From contig NZ_CP077770.1 in the NCBI RefSeq assembly GCF_019134595.1, forward strand, positions 1,880,001 to 1,944,000: a stretch of 64,000 bases of DNA, read 5' to 3'. Source of the DNA: Pseudoalteromonas shioyasakiensis (lineage in GTDB: Bacteria > Pseudomonadota > Gammaproteobacteria > Enterobacterales > Alteromonadaceae). The number at the start of each line of letters is the position of its first letter. The stretch's first letter is position 1. Position numbers and translations under genes: made by a program. Below, in pieces: positions 25,550 through 34,031 of the stretch. The notes under the pieces were generated by a model. The model worked only from the letters and a program-made list of their open reading frames with translations, was not told the origin of the DNA and made no database searches.

Positions 25550-25867
25550 TTACTTAGGCTTACTTTCAGTTGGTAGACTGTGTAAGCGGAAGCCTTTCCA
25601 ATCCATCTGGCGAGCTACATTCGCACCTTCGTAATACTCGATATTGAGTAAACAAGGTCTTAAGCCCCAACCATTAGGGTCTGATTGCATTTGCTCTAAC
25701 TGTTTGTAAGTGCCGTCTGTGTATTGGTCAGCAGAGACTTTTACAGACAGAATTTGTGCAGGGTTCTTTGTGTGAAGCTTAAACTCTGCGGTTGTTGGAA
25801 GTGGCGCACCTTTATCGTCAGTACGATTGATTGGTGCTAAATCCGTGATTGCGCCTTCAATATTCAT
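25550..25867 (-). CDS. Putative phage ssDNA-binding protein (pV-like)
   Basis: A 105-residue soluble protein with alternating strands and charged residues, no membrane segment and no cysteine in the first half. Immediately after rep and before the coat genes is where filamentous phages keep gene V, whose product coats the single-stranded genome. I see no firm motif; the call rests on position and size. The ribosome site AAGGAA is close to the start. Confidence 0.55.
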   Translation of the reverse strand: MNIEGAITDLAPINRTDDKGAPLPTTAEFKLHTKNPAQILSVKVSADQYTDGTYKQLEQMQSDPNGWGLRPCLLNIEYYEGANVARQMDWKGFRLHSLPTESKPK

Positions 25868-25910
25868 AGCTAGTTTCCTTAATGAGTGGTCGATAAATTA
25901 AAAGTTACAG

Positions 25911-27902
25911 TTAATGACACAAGTCCAAGTTCGCGATTTCATCGCTCATAATGTTGCCTGCAAGTGCTTCGTAATCCATGAACAAACACATGTTTTGATA
26001 GTCCTCTAAAACACATGCTTCTAGGAATTGCATTTCTTCTTTGGTTGGCTCGAATAAACGACCGTCGTCATGCCAACCTTGAATCTGCTCTGATACGCCT
26101 ATCATGATTTTGCGCTGAGCCTTAATGTCGGTTTCAGTCAAAATCTGTGACGTACCGCGACGAGTGATAACAACAACGGCATCCCATGCCACACCTAAAA
26201 TACGGTTGGCTGGTTGGTCGCCGTATTTGGTGGCAAAGTAGGGCGATTGGGTTTCGCTTCGGCTAATCTCGCCTGTAATTTGGTCAACAATGTCAGGTAT
26301 CTGATAGTGCAGTCTGAGCGTTTGGTCTTTACGTTTAACTTGTACGCCGCCCATTGCTAAACAAAATGCTTTCCAGTCAGAGGAGTCTGCAGCTTGGCGA
26401 ACCTTTTCTAAGGCATATTTTGATACGGTATCTAGAGTGGTTTTCATTGCGTTTGCAACCTCGCATTTGCCTTGTTCGCCTTGGCCTAGTCGTCTAAGTT
26501 CACGCCATAAACTGACAGATGGCCCACCGATTTGCTGAAAGCGTCTAATGTTAAAAGTGCTTGCCCATGTTGATGCACGTTCGGCAGCATCAGCGGGTAA
26601 TACGTTAATTTCACCAGCTTGAGAGCAAGTGACTTTATCAATGCAATCACCAGTAACAGCTTTAGTAATGTATTTAGCAATGTAACCAGCCGCAGAGCCT
26701 TTGTTTTTGTTTATAGCTATTGCTTTAAAGCGGGTTGTTTTTGATTTAAATTCGTCTGGTGTATCTTGGGTACAAAGCTTTCTAAGTATGTTACGTACTT
26801 GAGTTGCTTCACCTTTTTCCATGAATAAAAGCATGTGCCAGTGTGGGCAACCGTCATGATGTGGTTCAACAACTCTAAATCCGTATGGTCTTAAATCTTG
26901 CTTAGCGAATAGGGCGCGGGCACGTTTCCAAATATCATTAAAGTATTCTTGTGCTTCTTGGGGTGTTGAGCCGTTATATTTTTTATTGGGTATGCCTGTA
27001 TGGTGTACTGAATGAAAACGACTAGGCGCTGATAAAGTATAAAACTCACCACGATGGCCATACATGTCTGCTAGTTCTTCGAAACCACGAATACGAACCA
27101 TAAGTTCGGCTGCTTGTTGTTTACCTGATGTATGTGAACGCTCAATGATTGATTGCAGTGTTTCAAATTCTTCAAATGGATTTGATTCATTAGGAACAAC
27201 AAATAAATCAGACATGATTTGCTCTGATTTTCGTTTTCTATCACGGCGGTTCTGGATAGTTGGTTGTGATACATAAGCGCTCGCTTTTTTATGTACGAGT
27301 CTTAAATCACGGGCTAATTGTTCGATAGTAAACGCTTGGATTTTGCGTAATTTTCTACGCCACCAAATAGGGTCTGCAAAACGGTTAAGTGCACCAACTA
27401 ATGAGGTGGCAGAGTAGTTAGAGCAATAGGGTGCTGACAATTCAGGCTCTTGAATATCAAAGGAATTTACAAAGTGACGAAGGTATTTATAAGTAGAAAA
27501 TGTATAGCCTGATTTGCTTATTTTAAGCTCGCAATAGCGAGCTTTTTTATCTGAAATATCGCAAAGAACATCATCGTTACACGATAAATTTATATACCCA
27601 TAAACAGGGCTTCCGCGTCTTAAAACTGTATCAGCGTGTTTTAAACGTTTGTCTGCTTCGGCTAAGTCATGGAATTTTTCAGCAAGAAAATAACCGGTGC
27701 TAAGCATGTGTGACAGGTTGGAGTGTGTCTTGAAAATTCTATTTCTGAAAGACTGACTATCAAAATAAAACCCTGTTTTAGATTTAGTAACACGGTCATG
27801 AATACCAATATCATCATGAACTTTATCAAAGTTAGCAGTTAAATGAATTGCAGTATTTACTGGGAATACTTGGGCGTATTGGGTAGATGATAGTGCAGTC
27901 AT
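25911..27902 (-). CDS. Rolling-circle replication initiator (HUH endonuclease, gpA/pII-like)
   Basis: A 663-residue protein that nicks the phage double-stranded form to start rolling-circle replication. The HUH metal-binding motif is EPHHDGCPHWHMLLF, near residues 345-360. The catalytic tyrosine motif follows at about 400 (AAGYIAKYITKAV, two Tyr four residues apart). This layout matches the P2 gpA-like replication-protein group found in many Gram-negative inoviruses. It starts 3 bases after the upstream small gene. Transcription is probably controlled by the operator array at 28156. Confidence 0.88.
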   Translation of the reverse strand: MTALSSTQYAQVFPVNTAIHLTANFDKVHDDIGIHDRVTKSKTGFYFDSQSFRNRIFKTHSNLSHMLSTGYFLAEKFHDLAEADKRLKHADTVLRRGSPVYGYINLSCNDDVLCDISDKKARYCELKISKSGYTFSTYKYLRHFVNSFDIQEPELSAPYCSNYSATSLVGALNRFADPIWWRRKLRKIQAFTIEQLARDLRLVHKKASAYVSQPTIQNRRDRKRKSEQIMSDLFVVPNESNPFEEFETLQSIIERSHTSGKQQAAELMVRIRGFEELADMYGHRGEFYTLSAPSRFHSVHHTGIPNKKYNGSTPQEAQEYFNDIWKRARALFAKQDLRPYGFRVVEPHHDGCPHWHMLLFMEKGEATQVRNILRKLCTQDTPDEFKSKTTRFKAIAINKNKGSAAGYIAKYITKAVTGDCIDKVTCSQAGEINVLPADAAERASTWASTFNIRRFQQIGGPSVSLWRELRRLGQGEQGKCEVANAMKTTLDTVSKYALEKVRQAADSSDWKAFCLAMGGVQVKRKDQTLRLHYQIPDIVDQITGEISRSETQSPYFATKYGDQPANRILGVAWDAVVVITRRGTSQILTETDIKAQRKIMIGVSEQIQGWHDDGRLFEPTKEEMQFLEACVLEDYQNMCLFMDYEALAGNIMSDEIANLDLCH

Positions 27903-27905
27903 TAT

Positions 27906-28094
27906 CTAGTCCTTACTATCCATATAAGAATTTTTGAATGCTGCATTGATAGCCAGAAATGCAGCAATAATTACAAACAAGTACAGGCCTAAAAAAATAA
28001 TTAGAGTAACTGGGTCAGGAATATCGATTGAGAATGTATCGAGTAAATATTGAGATAAAGTTTGGTTTAGCTCATGCAATTTAGTGAAACTCAT
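27906..28094 (-). CDS. Small phage membrane protein, function unknown
   Basis: A 62-residue protein with one membrane helix (TLIIFLGLYLFVIIAAFLAI) flanked by a polar N-terminus and a short charged C-terminus. It is the first gene of the phage reverse-strand operon and lies directly before rep. No recognised family. Confidence 0.65.
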   Translation of the reverse strand: MSFTKLHELNQTLSQYLLDTFSIDIPDPVTLIIFLGLYLFVIIAAFLAINAAFKNSYMDSKD

Positions 28095-28113
28095 ATCCGT
28101 ATTCCTTGTTAAA

Positions 28114-28137
28114 GTCCGATACTATTCAGTATTGGAC
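28114..28137. promoter_or_regulatory. Inverted repeat in the leader of the phage operon
   Basis: GTCCGATAC, five bases, AGTATTGGAC. It sits just downstream of a reverse-strand -10 TATAAT (28143-28138), so it lies in the start of the transcript or acts as an operator. The second copy is at 20072. Confidence 0.55.
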
Positions 28138-28155
28138 ATTATATGCATATCTAAA

Positions 28156-28268
28156 CACTCGAAATAGAGTGCCAGAATGTCAAAAATAAACACTCCTTAA
28201 TGAGTGTTGGCTAAAATCTAGCACTCACTGTAGAGTGTTGTCAAAAATTTATTTCTCATATTTGAGTG
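28156..28268. promoter_or_regulatory. Array of four phage operators, CACTC-N6-GAGTG
   Basis: Dyads at 28156-28171, 28191-28206, 28222-28237 and (half-degenerate, TTCTC on the left) 28253-28268. Every one has a six-base spacer, and starts are 35, 31 and 31 bases apart, near three helical turns. They fill the space between the divergent phage operon and the repressor gene. The first overlaps the reverse promoter, the last lies 28 bases before the repressor gene. Binding by the repressor is inferred. Confidence 0.75.
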
Positions 28269-28296
28269 CTAAAATATAAAAAGAGGAGAAAATACT

Positions 28297-28650
28297 ATGT
28301 CTTTTAGCTACGAACTTATTGAAAAGTACAGAGAATTCAAAGGTTACAAACAGGACAAACAAGTTTGTGCTGATATGAATGTTTCTACTGGTAATGTGAC
28401 TGATATCAAGAAAGGTCGGAGACACTTAACGGCCAATCAGTGTATTTATCTATGCAATCAAATGGGCATCGACTTTAAGCCTGCTTTGATAGAACTTGCA
28501 AAAGAGAAGTCTAAAACCAAAGAAGAAAAAGCAGCTTGGGAAGAAGTTGCAAAAAAGATTAGCGCTGCGTGTGTAGCGGGTTTGCTGTTATTAACAGCTT
28601 CTATCACCCAAGTACAAGGGCCGCTTAAGCGGATACGTAACTACCCATAA
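28297..28650 (+). CDS. Phage repressor-like regulator (DUF3693/HTH)
   Basis: A 117-residue protein with an N-terminal helix-turn-helix region (YKQDKQVCADMNVSTGNVTDIKKGRR, residues about 18-43), a charged middle and a hydrophobic stretch near residues 90-108. It resembles the DUF3693 regulators of Vibrio filamentous phages. A strong AGAGGAG precedes the ATG. The stop codon (28648-28650) is the end of the left arm of attR, so the reading frame ends inside the recombination site. It is divergent from the rep operon, with operators between them. Confidence 0.75.
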   Translation: MSFSYELIEKYREFKGYKQDKQVCADMNVSTGNVTDIKKGRRHLTANQCIYLCNQMGIDFKPALIELAKEKSKTKEEKAAWEEVAKKISAACVAGLLLLTASITQVQGPLKRIRNYP

Positions 28651-28667
28651 TTTATATTATGTTAAAT
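28640..28667 (+). mobile_element. attR / chromosomal dif-like site
   Basis: Left arm ACTACCCATAA, centre TTTATA, right arm TTATGTTAAAT. The right arm is identical to the XerD-binding arm of E. coli dif, and 22 of 28 bases match that site as I recall it. This is the host side of the junction and marks the replication terminus region. Confidence 0.8.
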
Positions 28668-28683
28668 TAGCAAAATAATTAAA

Positions 28684-28705
28684 AGTGGGTGTTGTTCCAC
28701 CCACT
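28684..28705. terminator. Stem-loop just outside attR
   Basis: AGTGGGTG and CACCCACT form a perfect eight-base stem around TTGTTC, followed by ATCTTTTC. It may end transcripts leaving the prophage region. Confidence 0.5.
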
Positions 28706-28757
28706 ATCTTTTCAGTTTAAGTCAGTATTTAAATCTTAATGAAACCTAATCAACGGG

Positions 28758-29693
28758 TTAAAAAATAACTTTCCCAAACATGTCGTTATTCCGCTTATTT
28801 AATTGATTTTTTAATAGCTCAATAAATTTACTCTTGGAAATGCCTAAGGCGCTAAGATTAATATTTGAAATATTCAATTCAGAACCATCAAGATTTTTAT
28901 AGCTATCCATCTCATTTAACTCTTCATTATTCACGAACACTTTAAAGTCAGAATCTATAATGATATCCCCTGAGTCATAGAGACCATGAATGTCTTTTCT
29001 CAATAGAAAGCAATTCCATGGATGAAAAGACTCATCAAGTACTGAAGCCTTGTGAGCTACTATATGTGCTGCTTCTAAAGCAGATGCCGGTGCATCACCA
29101 GTTAAAATGCATTTTCTGCCGTATACACGAAATGCATTTATCCTAAACTTTCCTTGTGCATCACTATCACGCGCCGAAGACGTATTTTGTTTATTTGGAT
29201 TGGCATCTATGCGACTACACTTCAACTGTAGGTTAAAGATAAATGTTTCTGACTGCTCTTCAGGGTCTGGTAATCTGGATTTATAGTAATCCTTAGCACA
29301 AACCCCATTTATAATTTTACGATGGTAAGCTATAGATAAAGGCTTGGCTTTTTCGACTTGCATGTCAGTAAGCTTTTCTTTAACTGACTTTATTCCTGCA
29401 ACATAAAACCTTGGATGCTTACTTTGAAAGTTAAGGGTGAAAATTGCTAAGCCTTTATTCGGCTTGAATCTACCAAACTCTAACCTGCTGTTATTTTCCC
29501 TTGTCCAAATATCTAGCGCCCCAATCTGCTTATGCAAAGCTTTAACAAGCCATTTAATAAATTCCATAGTGTTTTCACTGACGCCTCCAACACTTTCCTG
29601 AACACAGAATAATATTAATGCTTCTTCAACTTCTTTAAGTCGTACTGGAAAATCACTTCCAACTTTAACAAGTAATCTTTCACTATCTTGCAT
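28758..29693 (-). CDS. HNH endonuclease domain protein
   Basis: About 311 residues. The C-terminal part holds an HNH_2-type nuclease domain: C-ILTGDAPASALEAAHIVAHKA, then N-CFLLRKDIHGLYDSGDIIID. The His pair, the Asn and the last His supply the metal site. The N-terminal 200 residues are unrecognised and might give specificity. Such proteins often belong to restriction or defence systems, but no methylase is adjacent. The start at 29693 fits the GAGG seven bases upstream better than an ATG six bases earlier. It lies right beside the dif/prophage junction. Confidence 0.75.
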   Translation of the reverse strand: MQDSERLLVKVGSDFPVRLKEVEEALILFCVQESVGGVSENTMEFIKWLVKALHKQIGALDIWTRENNSRLEFGRFKPNKGLAIFTLNFQSKHPRFYVAGIKSVKEKLTDMQVEKAKPLSIAYHRKIINGVCAKDYYKSRLPDPEEQSETFIFNLQLKCSRIDANPNKQNTSSARDSDAQGKFRINAFRVYGRKCILTGDAPASALEAAHIVAHKASVLDESFHPWNCFLLRKDIHGLYDSGDIIIDSDFKVFVNNEELNEMDSYKNLDGSELNISNINLSALGISKSKFIELLKNQLNKRNNDMFGKVIF

Positions 29694-29989
29694 CAACATC
29701 CCTCTTTAATTCTTAAATTTTGACAAGTTAAGTTCGCCCAGCAATTTAAAAATACTATTAGCCCTATCATGTATTTTGAGCTTGTACCTAATTTCATATT
29801 CAACACCATGGTACCAAATTAAAGAATAAAGCTTAACATAAAAATCAATGCGCTAAGTTTATATGGTATTAAGCGGTTGGTGTTGTAATTCCTGCCTTTC
29901 AAAGTAGAGGTTCAATCATTCGCGCAGCTGCCTAGTTGTTAAGCTATTTAGATTCGTGTAAAAAGGAGATTTTATACGAAGGAACGGTA

Positions 29990-30823
29990 ATGACCGAACA
30001 AAAGAAAACCCAAAAGCAAGAAGCTGACTTCATAAAATTAATTATAAACATAGCAGTATTTGTACTTCTAATAGTTGGCGCTACTTTTGGTATTTTTTTT
30101 GATTTTACCCCCTCTAAAGAACTAGAAACATGGGTTGATACAGCAACTATTTTCACAGGCGTTGCTACTCCAATTTTGTCCACTGTATCAGTTTTTCTAT
30201 TGTATTTTGTTTGGAAAGATAACCGTCGTGAGCTTGCTGCAACAAAGCAGGCACTTACTGAACAATCAGACACCCAAAGTTTTAGTGTAATCAAAGATGC
30301 CGTTTTTGATGTCGCAGGGGAAATTAAGACTGAACTTAATAGAACTGCTTTATTTGCTTATGATGAAAAAAGATGTTTCTTGGAGTTGGATAACTCTAAT
30401 TTATATAAATCTCTTGTAAAAGAAGATGATAGTGAATTTGTAGACAAAAAAAATATAAAATTAGATCTCTTTTTAGAATATTACTATGAGCTTTTTCGTC
30501 CACGTGACTATATTGAATTAAAACCATTAAACAGTAATGCGCTAAGACAACTGATTTTTTCAGAGCCTTTTGATTCATGTATAGATAAGACAAAAATGCT
30601 TGGTCTATTCCTCTCTAAAGTTAAAAGTGATGAATACAAAAGCATTTTAAAAATAACACTTTTCACAAAACTTGGGGTCTATACTTGCTTACTCATGACG
30701 GAAATATCACATCGCCTCTATCATGATTCAAAATATAATGATGATACGGCACTACTTGTATTTCGTGAGGTTGCTGAATTAACATATAGCCAACGTGAAG
30801 TAAATCATTACCTGATATTGTAG
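29990..30823 (+). CDS. Putative membrane abortive-infection protein (putAbiC-like)
   Basis: About 277 residues. Two membrane helices (about 16-36 and 54-74) are followed by WKDNRRELAATKQALTEQSDTQSF and a soluble C-terminal part. The helix pair with PILS and a following E-L-x-x-T-x-x-x-L-x-x-Q segment resembles the family annotated as putative phage abortive infection proteins. The start at 29990 follows GAAGGA by six bases. It may sense infection at the membrane, but no catalytic motif is seen. The 290 bases upstream hold nothing recognised apart from its leader. Confidence 0.55.
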   Translation: MTEQKKTQKQEADFIKLIINIAVFVLLIVGATFGIFFDFTPSKELETWVDTATIFTGVATPILSTVSVFLLYFVWKDNRRELAATKQALTEQSDTQSFSVIKDAVFDVAGEIKTELNRTALFAYDEKRCFLELDNSNLYKSLVKEDDSEFVDKKNIKLDLFLEYYYELFRPRDYIELKPLNSNALRQLIFSEPFDSCIDKTKMLGLFLSKVKSDEYKSILKITLFTKLGVYTCLLMTEISHRLYHDSKYNDDTALLVFREVAELTYSQREVNHYLIL

Positions 30824-30907
30824 TTAACGATTTAATCAAGCTTAAGCTAATTTAACGATGTAAACCCCTTTCCAGCTGAATGCTACTACTCCCCTAAATT
30901 TTATACT

Positions 30908-30940
30908 CGTTACCAGTGTTTGACTTAAAGCCTGGTAACG
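30908..30940. other. Stem-loop pair between putAbiC-like gene and 31061
   Basis: CGTTACCAG and CTGGTAACG form a perfect nine-base stem with a 15-base loop. A second dyad, CTAACTT-T-AAGTTAG, is at 30970-30984. Neither has a T-run. The rest of 30824-31060 shows nothing recognisable. Confidence 0.4.
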
Positions 30941-31060
30941 ATGACAGTTCCACTCCCCTTACCGCCCCCCTAACTTTAAGTTAGTGCCGAATAGTCAAGT
31001 GCATTAAACAAACCCAATAACTCCATTGAGGTTTATGTCCTTGAGGGTACGATTGGGTAA

Positions 31061-31441
31061 TCACTTCTCCCAATCAAACACCCTAGCAACGCCAAGTACT
31101 ATTTCATGCAGCAGAACAAAAGCAGCGCCGTATAAGGTGGCCCAAATTGGGATGATGATAAAATCGAGGGTTGAGGTGGATGATGACACGGCGACTTCTT
31201 GGTAATTTGTAAGCCAGGGGTAAAAGCCAAAGCAGTATAGAATAACGATTGGGGCTGCAAACAGTATTAAACGCAGTTTTCGCTGTTTAAAAAACGGGAT
31301 AAATGAGCTGACTAGCATTAATAATAACGGCACGAACACATAGATCACCGAAGTAAAATCATTGAGCGTCATGCCTAAACCTATGGTTACTATCAGCATG
31401 AATAAAGCAGTAAAAATGCGGTAAGCGGCTGTAAAATTCAT
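31061..31441 (-). CDS. Small integral membrane protein, unknown
   Basis: About 126 residues with four hydrophobic helices (near 8-28, 33-50, 57-80 and 95-118). No known family recognised. The start at 31441 is chosen because AAGGA lies six bases upstream; an ATG two codons earlier is too close to it. It follows the ABC-F gene on the same strand by 60 bases. Confidence 0.6.
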   Translation of the reverse strand: MNFTAAYRIFTALFMLIVTIGLGMTLNDFTSVIYVFVPLLLMLVSSFIPFFKQRKLRLILFAAPIVILYCFGFYPWLTNYQEVAVSSSTSTLDFIIIPIWATLYGAAFVLLHEIVLGVARVFDWEK

Positions 31442-31500
31442 TGTCATTCCTTGTAATGTATCTACAACCACCCTAGCACGCTTATTTATAACTGGCTATT

Positions 31501-33078
31501 TTATAATAAAATTTGCCTAGTGCAGCCGATGCTTTCTACAAAGTGTTTATCATGGCTTACGAGTATAAACCCACCTTTAAAACCCAGTAATGACTGAGCC
31601 AAGAGCCGTTTTGACTCAAGGTCGAGATGATTATCGGGCTCATCGAGTAACAAAAATGCGGTGCTTTCAATATTACTGACGATACACATGGCGAGCTTAA
31701 TTTTCTCGCCGCCACTTAAAAGTGATGCATGTTTAAAAACAGCGTCTTTTCTAAAGCCAATACTGGCAAGTAGAGTACGTACGGTGCTTTCATCTAGGTT
31801 TTTACAGTAAGTCATCACGTTTTCAAGCAGGGTTAGCTCGTTGTTTATTAATGTAAAATGTTGGTCTAAATAATAGAGTGCTTGATTGCAATGTAACTGC
31901 CCTGCTTTTACTGGTATGTCGTATGTAAGAGTTTTTAGTAAGGTTGATTTACCAGTGCCATTAGCACCCACTAAATAAATTTTATCATCACTGAACACCT
32001 GAAAATTAAGCGGCTTTTGTGTTCCGTATGCTAATACCACATCCTCCAGGCTAAGTGTTTTTTGGTGCTTAGCTTCATCTGATTGCGCTAAATAAAATTG
32101 CTGCGCTTTAACATGTTCAAGCTGGCTACAAAGCTCTTGTCTATTACGAGTGAGTTCACCTTTTCGCTTAGTGTTGTTTTTACTTTGTGAAGATAAATTA
32201 GCGCTGGCTTTATCTTTTTTAGCATCCATCAACACTTTAGGCTGGCTGCCTGATTTTCTCAGCGCTGCGCCTTGGCCTGCTCGTTTTTGTGCTTTTTGCT
32301 TTTGTAATTGCTCTGAAGCTTTTAGTTTAGTTTGCTGTTTAACAACGTGATTTAATTTATTTTCAAGCGCAGCAACTTGCTGCTGTTTTTGTGTTTGATA
32401 CTCAGAAAAACAAGTACCATATTGTGTTAAACCAAGAGTTGTTAGCTCCCAAATTTCATGGGCTTGTTCTAATAATTCTTTGTCGTGACTTATCAGTAAT
32501 AGTTGGCCTTTAAATTTATGTATTTGCTTTATAAGCCAGCTTTTGCCTTTTGCATCTAGGTGGTTTGATGGCTCATCAAGTATTAAAATGTCGGGCTTTA
32601 TGCAGGTAAATAGTGCCCAAAGCTTTAATTGGCTAAGCTGACCGCCACTTAAATGTTTGCTTAATGAGTAAGGGGTTTTGTTGTTTATGCCAAGCCTTAC
32701 AAGTTCTGCATTAAAGCGCTCTGCTAAGTCCCAATTACCCTCAAGCAAAATTAAGTTTTGCTCTGTAACTTGCCCTTGGTTTATAGCATCAAGGGCATTA
32801 AACAGAGGCTCTAGCCCAATAGCCTCTCCAATTGTTAGCTTTTCAGCCTGATTTACATCGTTCATTTGCTTATAAAAGCCAAGGGTTGAATGGCAAACAA
32901 CCGTGCCAGAGCTTGGCTCTTTTTGCTTAGCAAGTATTGACGCTAATATAGATTTACCGCAGCCATTTCTGCCGACTAACGCGGTGACTTTAGCTGTGAG
33001 TGAGAATGAAAGGTCGTTAAATACAACAGCGCCATTGCCATGTTGATAACATAAATTAAAAGCTTGAAGTTGTGGCAT
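31501..33078 (-). CDS. ABC-F family ATPase
   Basis: A 525-residue soluble protein with two ABC domains and no membrane part. Walker A motifs GRNGCGKS and GANGTGKS; signatures LSGGQ and LSGGE; Walker B ILDEPSNHLD and LLDEPDNHLD. The linker between them (about 225-330) is rich in Lys and Gln and predicted coiled coil, which in ABC-F proteins reaches into the ribosome. It is distinct from ybiT in this window. Some relatives give antibiotic resistance, but that cannot be judged here. The start at 33078 is backed by GGAGG. Confidence 0.85.
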   Translation of the reverse strand: MPQLQAFNLCYQHGNGAVVFNDLSFSLTAKVTALVGRNGCGKSILASILAKQKEPSSGTVVCHSTLGFYKQMNDVNQAEKLTIGEAIGLEPLFNALDAINQGQVTEQNLILLEGNWDLAERFNAELVRLGINNKTPYSLSKHLSGGQLSQLKLWALFTCIKPDILILDEPSNHLDAKGKSWLIKQIHKFKGQLLLISHDKELLEQAHEIWELTTLGLTQYGTCFSEYQTQKQQQVAALENKLNHVVKQQTKLKASEQLQKQKAQKRAGQGAALRKSGSQPKVLMDAKKDKASANLSSQSKNNTKRKGELTRNRQELCSQLEHVKAQQFYLAQSDEAKHQKTLSLEDVVLAYGTQKPLNFQVFSDDKIYLVGANGTGKSTLLKTLTYDIPVKAGQLHCNQALYYLDQHFTLINNELTLLENVMTYCKNLDESTVRTLLASIGFRKDAVFKHASLLSGGEKIKLAMCIVSNIESTAFLLLDEPDNHLDLESKRLLAQSLLGFKGGFILVSHDKHFVESIGCTRQILL

Positions 33079-33323
33079 AGTGCCTCCTGTATTACAGGGG
33101 CATAAGCGTTTGATCACACGAGAAGTAATATATTAAAAGTGATAGTGAGCAACGCCTACTAACCCTGTTGGTCCAAAAAGATAAAAATGAAATTGGATAA
33201 CAGGTTTAGTTGTTCATGTTGGCGGTAACTCCTAATAAGTGAGGCTAGATAATAACCACCCAGTGCTCAAATGGCAATGAGTTATGATAGTCTTAAGCTA
33301 CACACTGCTTAAAGGAATGTATT

Positions 33324-34031
33324 TTGAATTTAGTTAAAAGCCCACTTGCCTCACAAAACCCAATTCAAGTTAAGATGCAACTTGAACAAAGCAAACGTGT
33401 ATTTGTTATTGGCGATTTAGATGCAGATTTAGCTAAATTTGAACAGGCGCTTTGTTCTGTTAATTTTAACCCTAGCGAAGATATCTTGTTTTCACTGGGT
33501 GATGTGATTGATCGGGGTGAGCACAGCATTGCGTTACTTGCGCGTTTTAAAGAGCTTGGTGTACATATGTGCCTTGGTAACCACGAGCATATGTTGCTTG
33601 AGTCATTACTTGCACGCGATAAAGGTTACTACCGTTTATGGGTTGAGAACGGCGGCCGCTGGCATCTTGAAGCAACCGATGAAGATCTCGCATTTGCCTG
33701 TAAGCAGCTACTTAAATGCCCACTTTCTTACTATGTTGAATACGGCACATTAAAAATTGGTTTATCGCATACCACCTGTGCTGAATGGGATTGGCAAAAT
33801 CCTTCAAACGACAAACAACAAGCCATAGGTGCTTTACTTTGGGATAGAAGCTTAACCAAAGCGAAAAAGCCGGTAATTAACCCAAGTATCGATTTTTCGG
33901 TGCATGGCCATAACACAACCAAACAGCCCTATTGGCTTGGCAATAGTTACCATCTTGATACAAACTATCTCAGCGGTAAGCCCACTATTGTTGAACTTAA
34001 CACGCTGATCAAACAGTTTTCATCAATGTAA
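33324..34031 (+). CDS. PPP-type serine/threonine phosphatase (PrpA/B-like), variant motif 1
   Basis: A 235-residue calcineurin-like phosphoesterase. Motif 2 is GDVIDRG and motif 3 GNHEHM; a later SVHGHN gives the last metal-binding His. Motif 1 reads GDLDAD, where the family norm is GDxHG, so the usual first-motif His is Asp. The start is a TTG with AAAGGA (33311-33316) seven bases upstream; the ATG at 33317 is out of frame and ends after six codons. Its 3' end overlaps the next gene by nine bases in convergent orientation. Confidence 0.8.
   Translation: MNLVKSPLASQNPIQVKMQLEQSKRVFVIGDLDADLAKFEQALCSVNFNPSEDILFSLGDVIDRGEHSIALLARFKELGVHMCLGNHEHMLLESLLARDKGYYRLWVENGGRWHLEATDEDLAFACKQLLKCPLSYYVEYGTLKIGLSHTTCAEWDWQNPSNDKQQAIGALLWDRSLTKAKKPVINPSIDFSVHGHNTTKQPYWLGNSYHLDTNYLSGKPTIVELNTLIKQFSSM

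Larger units (their letters stand above)
20139..28667. mobile_element. Inovirus (filamentous phage) prophage integrated at a dif-like site
   Basis: The element spans two dif-like junctions. On the reverse strand it encodes a small membrane protein, Rep, a putative ssDNA-binding protein, two tiny membrane proteins, major coat, adsorption protein, pVI-like protein, Zot and a DUF3653-type protein; a repressor and a cargo gene lie on the forward strand. No integrase gene is present, as expected for phages that borrow the host XerC/XerD recombinases. All core replication, coat and assembly functions are present without frameshifts, so it may be able to produce phage. A secretin gene is absent, so export would need a host secretin, as in CTX phage. 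Confidence 0.9.
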
